Assembly (NCBI GenBank): GCA_016748015.1
Contig: JAAOMT010000697.1
Location: 62,001 to 126,000, forward strand
Reading direction: 5' to 3'
Origin: Geosiphon pyriformis
Lineage: Eukaryota; Glomeromycota; Glomeromycetes; Archaeosporales; Geosiphonaceae
Length of the DNA: 64,000 nucleotides
The notes beneath the pieces were generated by a model. It was not told where the DNA came from and did no database searches. It saw only the letters and a list, made by a program, of their open reading frames with translations. Both the position numbers and the translations under genes were made by a program. Position 1 is the first letter of the stretch; each line of letters opens with the position of its first letter. Positions 54,855-64,000 of the stretch are shown in pieces.

Positions 54855-56415
54855 TTATTTAAAAAAGCTATCTATTTGCAACTGTTTTTTCTCTTCTTGA
54901 ACTTTGAGAACAGTATTACAAATTAATGTTCTCAAAGTTTTAAAAAAATCTGAATCAACTTTTTTACTATACTGCTCTTCACAATAGTGCAATGTATCTT
55001 TAAGTGCAATTTTACCTTGATGTGTAGATAGCAAAGACAAAGGTTCATCTTTATTTTCACTTTCTAAATCTTTATTTGTATTAGAATTTCCACTATACTT
55101 GTTGTTAATAAGATCCACAATTTCATCTTCTGAAATATAAGTGAATAATGGTTCAAACTTGTCAATATTAATGAAGTCTATTGTCAATAGCTTATCAATA
55201 TTAACATGCTTAATAAGAACTTGTACTTCTTGTAGGAGTTCTTGTTCAATATCTAATAGATGGACTGGTATTTGACTATTATTCAGAATTCCCATATGAC
55301 GTCAACAGTTTTGGATTGTAGTTGTTGTTACCACTGACCATACATCAATTAGAAAGTCAACCATATTCTTTAATGTTATTGTTAATATTAGAATCTTGTT
55401 ATCATATTGATTAATAAGATGGAAAAGAAACAACTTTCGGTATTGTGCCTTAAAGAATGCAATAATTCCTGTATTTAATGATTGCAAATGAGATGTTGTA
55501 TTGGATGATAAGTATCTAATCATAATATTAAATAATATGAAAGATTCTCTACCATGGGAACCAGCATTATCAAGCAATAGCAAAATCTTTTTTTTCTTGT
55601 GATGCATTTTTTTATTTAATAAATTAAGCCATTCACTAAAAATATCAGTTCGTATCTATGCTTTTGTATTGTAATAATAAGTGATTAGAAGTGCATTCAT
55701 ATTAATATTGCAAAAACATCGTGGCTTTGCAGCTTTGCCGATAATTAAAGGCTACAACTTAATGCTGCCTGTTGCATTACAAACAAGAAGTATGGTAATT
55801 TGACTTTTATCATGCTTGATGCCAGAGATAGATCTTATTGCCAAAGTTGTATTTGGTGGCATTCTAAAGAATAATGCTGTCTTATCAGCATTGTAAACAT
55901 CATTTAGATCATATTCGCTAATAATCTCATGCAGTTTCTTGTTCCTTTGGTAAAATTTCCAAGGGGGCACTGTTTGCTTTGCCATACATCTTAATATGAT
56001 GCAAATTATGACATTTCTTGAACTTTTCTAACCAACTATCTGATGCTTTAAAGTTATTTTCTTTTGGAAACTTTTCAGCAAACTTGAGAGCTTTTGTTTG
56101 TAAAATTTTTCCAGTAAGAATGCAGTTAGTAGTTAGTGTTCCAAGCATCCATTCTTTCAGTACATTATTTATCTTCGGAAACATCTTTTTTTTGTCTTTT
56201 GTCAATTGACCAGAGTTGTCAAATACATTCTTTTCAATCCATCAGTTTGATTTTGTGAGTATCTTTGTTACAGTAGAGCAGTCAACCTTTAGATTAAATA
56301 TTTTGATAAGTCTATTTGCTGAGTAGTTAGGATGTTCTAGTTTGTACTGGCAGAGAGCCTTTTTAGTCTCCAAGGAGATTGCTGCTCACTTTTGGTTTGC
56401 GTTTTTTGGCATGTT
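54855..56415 (-). pseudogene. Tigger/pogo transposase
   Basis: Reading from 56409 leftward: MPKNANQK, a psq-type helix-turn-helix (ETKKALCQYKLEHPNYSANR and on), then a CENP-B/Tc5-type helix-turn-helix (SWLEKFKKCHNLHHIKMYG, 55980-56060). The DDE domain follows: DVYNADKTALFFRMPPNTTL (first Asp), KKKKILLLLDNAGSHG (second Asp, about 55555-55605), and LQSLNTGIIAFFKAQYRK (about 55440-55490), where pogo proteins normally have LDAG, so the third Asp is Asn. The C-terminal helical part ends near 54855. Several stops and frameshifts. The transposase would cut and paste the element at TA sites; this copy is inactive. Confidence 0.88.
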
Positions 56416-56927
56416 AATAAGAACACACTTTTTATTGCATTTTGCTTTTATAACACATTGATATATCTGTTATGTCTTAAACATCATTTTGTCTTATATC
56501 TAATCGAACATGTGAGGTGTCTTATGTTATATGAGGTGCCTTAGATTATAAAAAGCAGCCAAATTATAAAAATAAAGATTTTAATTCAACTGTAGGATTC
56601 TAAGTACAAATAAAAGATTCTCAATAAAAAAAAACCTAATTTCAATAATACATCTGTGACACTTTTTGCCTCTTACCCCAACTAATGATCAATAATGAAG
56701 GCTGTCAATTTAATTCTCCACATACTTGTATAATTGCATAGAAAATAGCACAATATCATGTTGTCAAGTCTTCCAAACACAGCAATGCCTATATCAATTG
56801 AAATATTGATATAAAATACTTTGCACAATGTCAGAGATATTAGAGTGAAAGTCAACTGCAGTTTTTTAAAAAATGTTCTGATCATTATAAGTCATAAGAT
56901 TCAATATGTAATATATATAGGCATGTA

Positions 56928-57721
56928 ATGGCTTCTGAATTAATGTGGCCATATGTTGTTTTTAAGGAAAATCCATATGTTAAAGATTACTTAGAATGGA
57001 CCCAAAATGAAACAGATCTTATGTTCAGGTTAAAGTATAAACAAGTCTTTTTTTATTTACAAGCAATTATTAACTTTCACACTAGAGTTTATTTCAATAG
57101 GCCTTCATTAAAACTTATGGCTAAACAAATGTTTGTACCAATTTGGTCTGCTTGGCGTCATCTTATTTACCAATTAATTGAAATTACTGATGAAGAACAA
57201 TGGCTATAATTGAAGCCTAAAGTTTGCAAGCTGATTCAAGAAAGAATTGTAATTTCTTGATCTAAACTTTTAAATCAACATCAAGGCCATGATGCAATAC
57301 TTGAAGAAATTAACAAAATGCTCAAATTGTTGATTCCTTTTACACCTTTACAATGGCATTGAGAAATTGCAATGCATAACTGTATTAAATTTGAGAGATT
57401 GCATACTAACCTTTTTAATGTCATTGGATATTCTAAAAGTGAAATATACAGGTCTCATACATGTCTTAGCTTTATTGTTAAATCAAATTAATTTTGAGTT
57501 TAGATAAAAAAGACACAGTTTGTAAATCCAAATGTCTCTAATTATGTTTTTCATGATATTGGCCATAAATGGATATTAAGCAAAGAAATGAAAAATTCAG
57601 TGAAATTGCACAGATGAAAAAAATAGACTTTTTTAAAGCAAGACGAATTAAGAAAACATTGTTAGGTACTTGGAAACCAATTCCAGTAACAAGTGAAGAA
57701 GCAGATTATCAAAAAATATAA
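56928..57721 (+). pseudogene. Second gene carried in Tigger element, unrecognised
   Basis: This frame of about 265 codons is divergent from the transposase. It is open for 93 codons (ENPYVKDYLEWTQNETDLMF, YLQAIINFHTRVYFNRP, FVPIWSAWRHLIYQLIEI), then continues with scattered stops (KLLNQHQGHDAILEEINKML, NLFNVIGYSKSEIY, TQFVNPNVSNYVF). After a one-base frameshift in an A run near 57618 it ends LLGTWKPIPVTSEEADYQKI plus stop. It is rich in aromatic residues and looks like a globular protein. I do not recognise the family. It may be a captured host gene, an accessory ORF of this Tigger lineage, or part of another nested element. Confidence 0.55.
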
Positions 57722-58971
57722 ATCTGTTAATAAAATCACAACTATTACTTATTATTAACTCTCTAATACCTCTTTTAAGTGATCATGTTTTCGAAACTTA
57801 TCAAGTTAATCATGTGACAGCCTAATAAATATCTTTTAAGAAGTTAGAAATATATTGTATTGTGTACAGTTTTGTTTACTTTGGGTTGGGTGTATTACTA
57901 TTTATAATTGGCATTTTTAAAACATAATATGTTGAGTCTAGGTCCGAATTTCCATTCTGTGTGATTATGTTTGGATTATGAAAAGCATTCAACATGAATT
58001 TATTTGCTCCAAAAAAGTTGATTTTTAATACATCTTTAAAACTATTACTCAAACTTTTACTTGCTAATACTAAATATTGGTCAAATGATGAATATGATTG
58101 CTAGTATGGAGCTCTTTTTTAATCACGGATGTCAAAGTTGGTGTGAAAATATATTTATTGGATATATATCAGAATCTTCATGCTCTAAGTTTTATTACTG
58201 GTTACATTTCTTTTCCTAAAGAAAGATAAATTCGAACTCTGTTCCCAGTTGATTTGCTCGAGCAATGTCTTATTAACAAACTTGTTCCCAAAAAATTCCA
58301 TTGAACCATTATTCTCATTTGTATATCTGTTAATTTCTTCTCTCAATATGGAAAAAAAGTAATCTCATTAGCCAAAGTTTGATCCAGAGTAACTTTATTG
58401 ATACTTGCAGCAACAGCCTTCAAAGCACTACCAGTTCTAAAGCACCACCAGTCTTCAAAGCACCAAGAGCAACAGTACTGTACCATATGTCAACTATTAT
58501 TAAAACTCTCATAATACCCGCAAACAACAAGCCAGATATAATAGTTCTGTTATTGTCTTCTGATGGTGGTGGTGGCTTATAAAGAAAAGTAATTGAATGT
58601 TGTAATATTTGAGAAATTTTGTTTAGTATTCTACAATCATTTTCAGAAACTTCTCTAATTTTTTTTACTACCATAAAAAGAATGATTTCCATTGACAATT
58701 GGGAAATCTTCCTGACTGTACATGTCTAATTAAATATAAGATGACATTTAATGTTCATATCTAATATCATATAATTATAGTGTAACTATAGAGAGTAAAA
58801 ATTACTTATATTCTATTATTATATTTGTAAGGATAGAGACTATAAAGAAATATATATAGTAAAAGTGACTATAAGGAGATAATATTATATATAAATGGTT
58901 TTGGTTTTTAAAAAAATGTGATTATAAGAAGATAGTGACTATAATCAAAGAAACTATAGAGAGAGTTTACT
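57722..58971. other. Right part of Tigger element, no identified gene
   Basis: There are short open pieces only. One on the minus strand (58698-58420) has a PPPPSEDN stretch followed by hydrophobic residues (TIISGLLFAGIMRVLIIVDI) that could be a membrane segment. No family was recognised. The last 150 bp are the subterminal region with the inverted repeat. Confidence 0.4.
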
Positions 58972-59780
58972 GTATTAATAATTTTTAAAGGTTTTGAAGT
59001 CTGAAGATTTTGATTGAATTCTTTGTATAATGAACAAAAATTCAATTAATAGTTTTTTTTATGAATTTTTTTTTAACATGGTGAACAATTTAATCTGGTA
59101 ATTATGCCTTTTTGGTAAGTTATTCTTAAATTTTTACTCTTATTTTTGGGTCTTTTACCAAACTATCTTTGACATTAAATACTCAGTACTTAATTTTTTT
59201 AATCAATTAGTAAACATCAAATAAATAAAATAAAAAAAAATAAAAATAAATAAAAATAAAAAATAAAAAATTAGTATTTTGTCAATAGTTATAATTAAGA
59301 GCTATTGTTTTAATGTAGTTAAGTATTGGATTTTATTAACATAGAATGTTAATAGTGACAAAAGTAATTAATATTTTTAATTAAGTGATAATAACATGAA
59401 TTCAATGATAATAAATAATTTTATTAATATAGAAATAATTCTATTTCAAGTTGTAAAAAACTATTTTTTGAAAAAAAGAGTATTGTTTTAAATTAATATA
59501 AACTCTATTAAATTTTTTTGAAATTACTTTTTCTGTTTTTAATACTCTCATTATATATATATAATTTATGTTATACAAGATCTTATATTTTCTTGAACAA
59601 TATATTCTATTTTTTCTGATAATATGCTCATTATTAAGTAATATATTATGATTTTTTAATAATATGCTTATTACTAAGCAGTATATTATAATTTTCTAAT
59701 ATTGTACTCACTTGTTAAATTTTATTCTCCTATTAATCTATTTTTCTATCTGTTTTTCTTGTATTTTTCTATGAATAACA

Positions 59781-60880
59781 ATAAATAAAGCTTATAAATT
59801 CAACCAAAAAAGCAGTATTCAAGAAATTTTAACAAATAAATTCCATACAAAAAAGCTTTATATTGTCCTTAAAAACAGATTTTGTGTTTAAAAAACCATG
59901 TACAAACTAAAAATAGTCTTAAAATAAGCCAAATTAATTTTAAAAATTGTATTAGACACCAGAATAAAAACAATCCACTTAACAAATCTTTAATAATTAG
60001 TAATCATTTTCCAAACACTATTAGTAACAATACCAAAAATCAGAAAAAATAATTTAATTTCTATCTAATTAATTCAGTTTTCAAAAACAAGTAATTTAAT
60101 AAAAAAATTTTATTTTGCTTTTAAAACTAACAAGAATTTGTTGAAAACATCATATTTGACAACACAACCAATGGTTAATTTTGGTTTATTTTAGATAATA
60201 TACTAGATAATACAATAAAAATTTTATTTAAAACCACAAAAAAATTTGATATAACAATAACAGAAACAAGTAACTGTTCTTATTTTTTGGAATTTTTGGC
60301 TTTTTTGGCTATTTTTAAAGAAGTAATACTAATAATACCAAATATAATAACAATAATTAAAAAAACCAGCTTGTTAATTAATTTACTATTAAAAACTTTT
60401 AGGCTTTTAATAAAAGTAGAAACAACATTAAAACTGATTTAAATATGTTTTTTAAAAAGAATTTTAATTGGTAAAAAACCAGTCAAAGATAAAAAAATGG
60501 GTTAAAGACTACCAGAAACAGTTTATTACTATTACTATTTAAAAAAAAACTTCCAAAACATTTTATTTAGCTGTCTCTATAATAAAAAAAACTTTTTTGA
60601 TTGAAACTTTATTAGATATCTTAGAAAAAATATTGTTTTGGTCGTAATCATAAAATTAAGAAAAAAAAAAGTTTTTTATTTTTATTTAAATATAAAAATT
60701 AATTAAATGTAATTTAATTTAATTTAAAAAAAAATTTATTGATTATATATTATATATTAATTTAATTTTATTGATTAAAATATTTATTAATTTTTTTAAA
60801 ATTAACAATTTTAAAAACTTAAAAATTTATTTTAATATTATAATAAAATTTAATAGAATTTATTGTTTTATTATATTTAA
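59781..60880 (-). pseudogene. LINE-E ORF1, remaining 5' part, and AT-rich leader
   Basis: This is the continuation of the minus-strand LINE beyond the solo LTR. Weak coding appearance runs to about 60660 with Lys/Asn/Phe-rich fragments, and nothing convincing lies between 60660 and 60890, which is nearly pure A/T. Assigned mainly by continuity across the LTR. Confidence 0.35.
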
Positions 60881-60889
60881 TTTAAATTA

Positions 60890-61470
60890 GGATGCCTAAA
60901 CAGTGCGTTCTGGTTTGTCTCGTTCTTCTTCATGTGTTTCTTGGTTGTTGTTGACTTGTATCTCTGATGTGGCGATTGGTATAGCTTTGTGTAAGGGCTT
61001 TGTTTTTAATAATTTGTATTATGAGTCTGTTTTTGTTTACAAAGATCCTAAAGTGGCAGTCTTTAATGTTATGGATTTTGTTTGTAAGTTTTGTCTTGCA
61101 TTCCGTAATGATATTTGGCTGGTCCATGTGAGACACCAGACCATTATGGAGAAGAATAGGCTAATTCTACATGATGGCTCTGTCCCTGTCTCTGTTTTCA
61201 GTTTTGCTTCCCGATTTTTGGCTGGTGTGGTTAGGTTGTTAGGTGTTGCTGATGCACTCAACATTAGTTTTGGGGTTCACAAGCCTTGTTTATTTTTTGC
61301 AGATATAAGTGACATGGTTTCTGTTGGTATAAGTGCATAGTGTTGTTCTGACTGGTCTGAGTGGCTGGTCACATGTAGGAAAAGCATGATTCGTGCCTAG
61401 TTTAGATTATTTGAATGATGTATAGTTCTAGGTAGTGTTTGGACTTCACTCATTAAAAAAAGGAAAAAAA
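60890..61470 (+). mobile_element. LINE-D: young, strongly 5'-truncated LINE 3' end
   Basis: This GC-richer plus-strand fragment includes the C-terminal 146 codons of ORF2, a 3' UTR homologous to the LINE-C tail (tggctggtcacatgtagg and ttagattatttgaatgatg) and a terminal A-rich tail after 61455. The 5' end falls within the C-terminal region. I could not find a clear target duplication, because both flanks are A/T runs. Confidence 0.85.
60903..61340 (+). pseudogene. LINE-D ORF2 C-terminal fragment (uninterrupted)
   Basis: An intact 145-residue reading aligns with LINE-C: SGLSRSSSCVSWLL, GIALCKGFVFNN, FVCKFCLAFRNDIWLVHVRH, FLAGVVRLLGVADA, ending VSVGISA. It keeps Trp at the site where LINE-C has a TGA. 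It is a truncated piece of a longer protein and has no promoter of its own, so I treat it as a pseudogene. Confidence 0.82.
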
Positions 61471-62060
61471 AAATTAAAATTATTTAAAATTTTAGAAGAC
61501 TAAATTTATTAATAACTTTAAATATCTTGTATTATAACAGAAAAATAATAATTGGATTTTTTTATTTAATTATAATCATAAAAATAAAAGAAAAAAAAGC
61601 TTAATATATTAATTAATATAATTTGCAATAAAATTTATTAAAATTAAAGATTTAAAGATTTTTATGTGTATATAAAAAGCAATTTTTATAATAATTTTTA
61701 TTTAATAATTAAAAATCAACAAACATATTAATTAAAATAATAATCAATAAATATATGTAAAAAAAAATCAATGAAATGCAAAATAACATATTATAAAACT
61801 ATCATATAAGTTATTTGTTTACATAAAAGTAAACAGCTATTTTTTTACGATTTAACATCTGTTTTTATTAAAAAAATTACTTTTAATTATGCTCAAAAAA
61901 ACATTAATCATTATCAAATATTAAATACATTTATGTTAAAATAAATAAATCATTTATTTTGAAGATAACTTACATTTATTCAATTAAAACAATTGAAATC
62001 ATTTATTTTTGTGGCTTAGTTCTTCAAAAGATATAAAACAAAACCAATTTGCTTCTAAAA
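61471..62060. other. AT-rich intergenic DNA, nothing recognised
   Basis: A/T-rich sequence with no open frame of note separates the last LINE fragment from the host gene region. Composition changes at about 62060. Confidence 0.6.
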
Positions 62061-62531
62061 CATTCCATCTGCTTTTCTGTAACGGGCGTTACGATCTAGT
62101 TGTCGCGTGGGTATGGAGATATAAAAAATTTTCTTCGGAAAAATAGTTGATCTAACTTGATCGATATATAATAATCAGACTTTGTGTAAGTTCTTTTTGT
62201 TTGATGATATTAAATAAATAACATCTAATTCACCCCATGAAAGCGGAAAAGAAACGCGTAAATCGGTAACTTGACATGCCAACAGACCACCTGTAACATG
62301 TTAAAAAGTATTTTTCCATATGATAAAATTCCATTTAAGTTAATTTAACAGATGCATTTTTGATGCTTAGAGCTACCGTATCAGGTAGAATTCAAGTTTG
62401 AAAGGCGGTTGCATATAGATACCCCGGGGTACTAATGGCAGGGCTCAGCAATATTTTTTTCTGTTTCCTAGTCCCTGCTCCGTCAAATTTTTTACTCTGA
62501 AAATTTGTGAAGTCAGAAGACAGAAGCAGAA
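62061..62531 (+). promoter_or_regulatory. Upstream region of the host zinc-finger/PHD gene
   Basis: This is the only stretch outside LINE-C, LINE-D and the younger Gy1 copies that has balanced composition. It contains gtaacgggcgttac (about 62080), a 5-bp inverted repeat; ACGCGT at 62254-62259, the core of MCB/MBF sites known in yeasts; and a 12-bp perfect palindrome TACCCCGGGGTA at 62420-62431. No TATA box or start site can be fixed from sequence alone. Regulatory role is inferred from position. Confidence 0.45.
62420..62431. promoter_or_regulatory. 12-bp palindrome TACCCCGGGGTA
   Basis: A perfect inverted repeat, 101 bp upstream of the start codon, in an otherwise AT-rich region. It could be a dimeric transcription-factor site; chance occurrence is not excluded. 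Confidence 0.4.
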
Positions 62532-64000
62532 ATGAATAGAGACCAAAATTCGTCACCTCTCCCTTCCGTGAATCCTATATTGAAAGATGTAGTTAATGAA
62601 GCCCAAAAATCCAAAGTCGTCACTCCCTCTGATAAAGCTACTACATTTCTTTCCAAGGGTTCTGTAAGGGAACGACTTCATCAAATTCAAGAGAAAATGA
62701 TAGCTAAGTCTAGAGCAAAATCTCATGGCATGAAAGGCAAAGCAGTAAAAACCATTCCAAAAGAATGGTGGAATACCGTTGACGCCGAATGGATAGTAAG
62801 CAATGCTAAAAAGTGGCAACGAGATTATACACCAGATGCCCCGAAGAAAACTTGCAAGGAAAGCGAAAAATCAAGTTTAAGACAAAGGAACGAGATTTTT
62901 GCTAAAAGTTCGGGGTCTCACCGTCCCCTCTGTCAATATCCTCGTCACTCCTTGTCGAAATACGAACGACATTCGATTCAGAGAACACAAGATACAACAC
63001 AAAGACCAGGTGTTGGCGGAAAGACCATTGCAACAGTGGAAAAGGCGTTACTAGGTATGCTTTTATGGTCGCATTTTGAGACTTTGCCAAGCACCCGATT
63101 TATGGAATTAAATTTTCATTTTTAATAGGTGATCGTCGGTTTTTATGTTATGGGTGTGGCAAAGCCTACAAAGCTAAAAACGGATTGACATATCACCAAA
63201 CTCGCTGTAAAATGCTGAATGTAAGGTTTCTCCTTTAATTTTTTAACGGGTCAAATAATTATATAGAAAGAAGTGAAAAATATTCTACTTGATTCAATCA
63301 CAATTAATTTTTATAACAGAGAACTTTAACAAAGGGAAAGTTTGCCCGAAAACCCCTCCAAAGAGACGATCTCGTAGATTGTTTATGTGGGACTGAAGAT
63401 GATGGGGGAGAAATGGTTCAATGCGATCATTGCCGAGGATGGTTACATTTAGATTGTATCAGATTAACAAGCGACGAGCTACCAGATGATTATTATTGTC
63501 CACGGTGTGTTTGGTCATATGATTCTAATATCAAATCGAAACACGATTCGAATACTAGAAAGGAAAAAGTGAAAGAAAAAGAGGTTGAACGACAACAAAA
63601 CAAATTGGGCAAAGGAAAACATAAGAACCAGGTAGATGTTCCGGTGAAACGAGAAAAGTATAAAGACAATTTCATATATACGAAACAGAATTATAAAAAC
63701 ATAGAAAGCCAAAATTATACCGCACCCATTATACATCCAGGGAATTTGCTTAATAAGATTGAAAAAAATGTGGGAATACAACCTTTGGAAAATGATTTAA
63801 TCTCAGAACCTCGCGATATGCTACCGACAAATATAGAATTTGGACATCGTGATTACTTCAGGGCTGCAAAATTTGACACAACTGATGAAGAGGGAACTGT
63901 GACGCAATCATCTGGGGATGAATTATCTGGAGGAGATTACGAGGAAATAGAAGAGAAGTGCTCTGAGAATGAGGACTTGAATAGTCTCAATTCAGATCAA
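62532..64000 (+). CDS. Host gene: C2HC zinc-finger and PHD-finger nuclear protein (partial, 3 exons seen)
   Basis: Exon 1 is 62532-63054, exon 2 is 63129-63220 and exon 3 starts at 63320 and is open to the window end. Introns are 74 bp (gtatgc...aatag) and 99 bp (gtaagg...aacag), and both joins keep the frame. The N-terminus (MNRDQNSSPLPS) is basic and Ser-rich and includes IPKEWWNTVDAEWIVSNAKK. Exon 2 encodes a finger CYGCGKAYKAKNGLTYHQTRC (C2HC; resembling the finger ahead of PHDs in d4/DPF proteins). Exon 3 gives a PHD finger with CLCG, MVQCDHCRGWLHLDC and DDYYCPRC, the C4HC3 ligand set, and then a Lys-rich and an acidic Ser/Glu-rich region. PHD fingers usually read histone H3 tails, so a chromatin role is likely. 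The exact orthologue was not identified. Confidence 0.85.
63055..63128 (+). other. Intron 1 of the PHD-finger gene
   Basis: A 74-bp GT-AG intron, donor G|GTATGC and acceptor TTTTTAATAG. Splicing joins ...KALL to GDRRFLCYGC and restores the finger; reading through meets a stop at 63123-63125. Confidence 0.85.
63221..63319 (+). other. Intron 2 of the PHD-finger gene
   Basis: A 99-bp GT-AG intron, donor AAT|GTAAGG and acceptor TTTATAACAG. Joining gives ...KMLN then RTLTKGKFARKP and leads in frame to the PHD finger. Confidence 0.85.

Larger units (their letters stand above)
54714..58972 (-). mobile_element. Tigger/pogo-like DNA transposon, 4.26 kb
   Basis: Terminal inverted repeats begin CAGTAAACTCTCTTTATA at left and, reversed, CAGTAAACTCTCTCTATA at right. 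The TA duplications are at 54712-54713 and 58973-58974. The interrupted LTR is continuous across it. TA target, CAGTA ends and a CENP-B-like DDE transposase place it in the pogo/Tigger group of Tc1/mariner. Pogo elements are usually about 2-3 kb; the extra length comes from a second gene (56928-57721, plus) and about 1 kb of uncharacterised sequence. Confidence 0.9.
54642..59780 (-). mobile_element. Solo Gy1-related LTR, itself split by Tigger
   Basis: Two pieces of one minus-orientation LTR, 54642-54711 and 58975-59780, make about 878 bp. Ends on the plus strand are tattacaaataatt and ctatgaataaca. The exact 4-bp duplications ataa are at 54638-54641 and 59781-59784. The downstream part has the caatatatt/aatatgctc repeats of the 35304 subfamily. 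The Tigger element sits 70 bp from the LTR end. Confidence 0.88.

Overview
The window is almost entirely transposable-element DNA from a eukaryotic, very AT-rich genome, with one ordinary host gene at the right edge. That gene has short GT-AG introns of 74 and 99 bp and a PHD finger. The long LINE proteins and the abundant Ty3/gypsy elements fit a filamentous fungus. I favour Glomeromycota (arbuscular mycorrhizal or Geosiphon-like), because the LINE C-terminal region resembles predicted proteins I remember from that group. That assignment is inference.

Layout. (1) 1-19312 is a four-level nest of one gypsy family, here called Gy1. An old plus-strand copy (Gy1-c, 15913-19312) is split by a minus-strand copy (Gy1-b, 1-3277 plus 13947-15912). 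Gy1-b is split by a full-length plus-strand copy (Gy1-a, 3278-13946, two 903-bp LTRs, target duplication acat/acgt). The 5' LTR of Gy1-a is split by a 459-bp solo LTR (3702-4160, duplication acgg). (2) About 20019-28640 is a decayed LINE (LINE-A) holding two solo LTRs. (3) About 28641-50155 is a second LINE (LINE-B) broken by two solo LTRs, a hAT transposon (32019-35253) and a complete element of a second gypsy family, Gy2 (36960-46860, minus). (4) 50156-60880 holds LINE relics, a younger 5'-truncated LINE with a 16-bp target duplication (LINE-C), and a solo LTR split by a 4.26-kb pogo/Tigger transposon that carries a second gene. (5) About 60890-61470 is another LINE 3' end. (6) From about 62060 the base composition changes and a host gene for a C2HC-finger plus PHD-finger protein begins at 62532 and runs off the window.

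The most interesting signal is the shared, unusual architecture of Gy1 and Gy2. Both read gag (CA and CCHC), protease, a cysteine-rich CxxC segment, a dUTPase with the trimeric-dUTPase motifs, RT, RNase H, integrase, and then a C-terminal domain of about 250-265 residues that I do not recognise. That last domain is conserved between the two families and ends directly at the polypurine tract. In both families the gag N-terminal frame opens after the primer-binding site without an ATG, and Gy1 LTRs carry a conserved short ORF, so a leader exon encoded in the LTR is possible.

Nearly every element is dead. RT active sites read YLDN (Gy1-a), YLNN (Gy2), FVND (LINE-A) and FINN (LINE-B). The third transposase Asp of Tigger is Asn. 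In the LTR stretch I aligned by eye, all differences between the two Gy1-a LTRs are transitions. This points to cytosine deamination (RIP-like or methylation-driven) as the main cause of decay.
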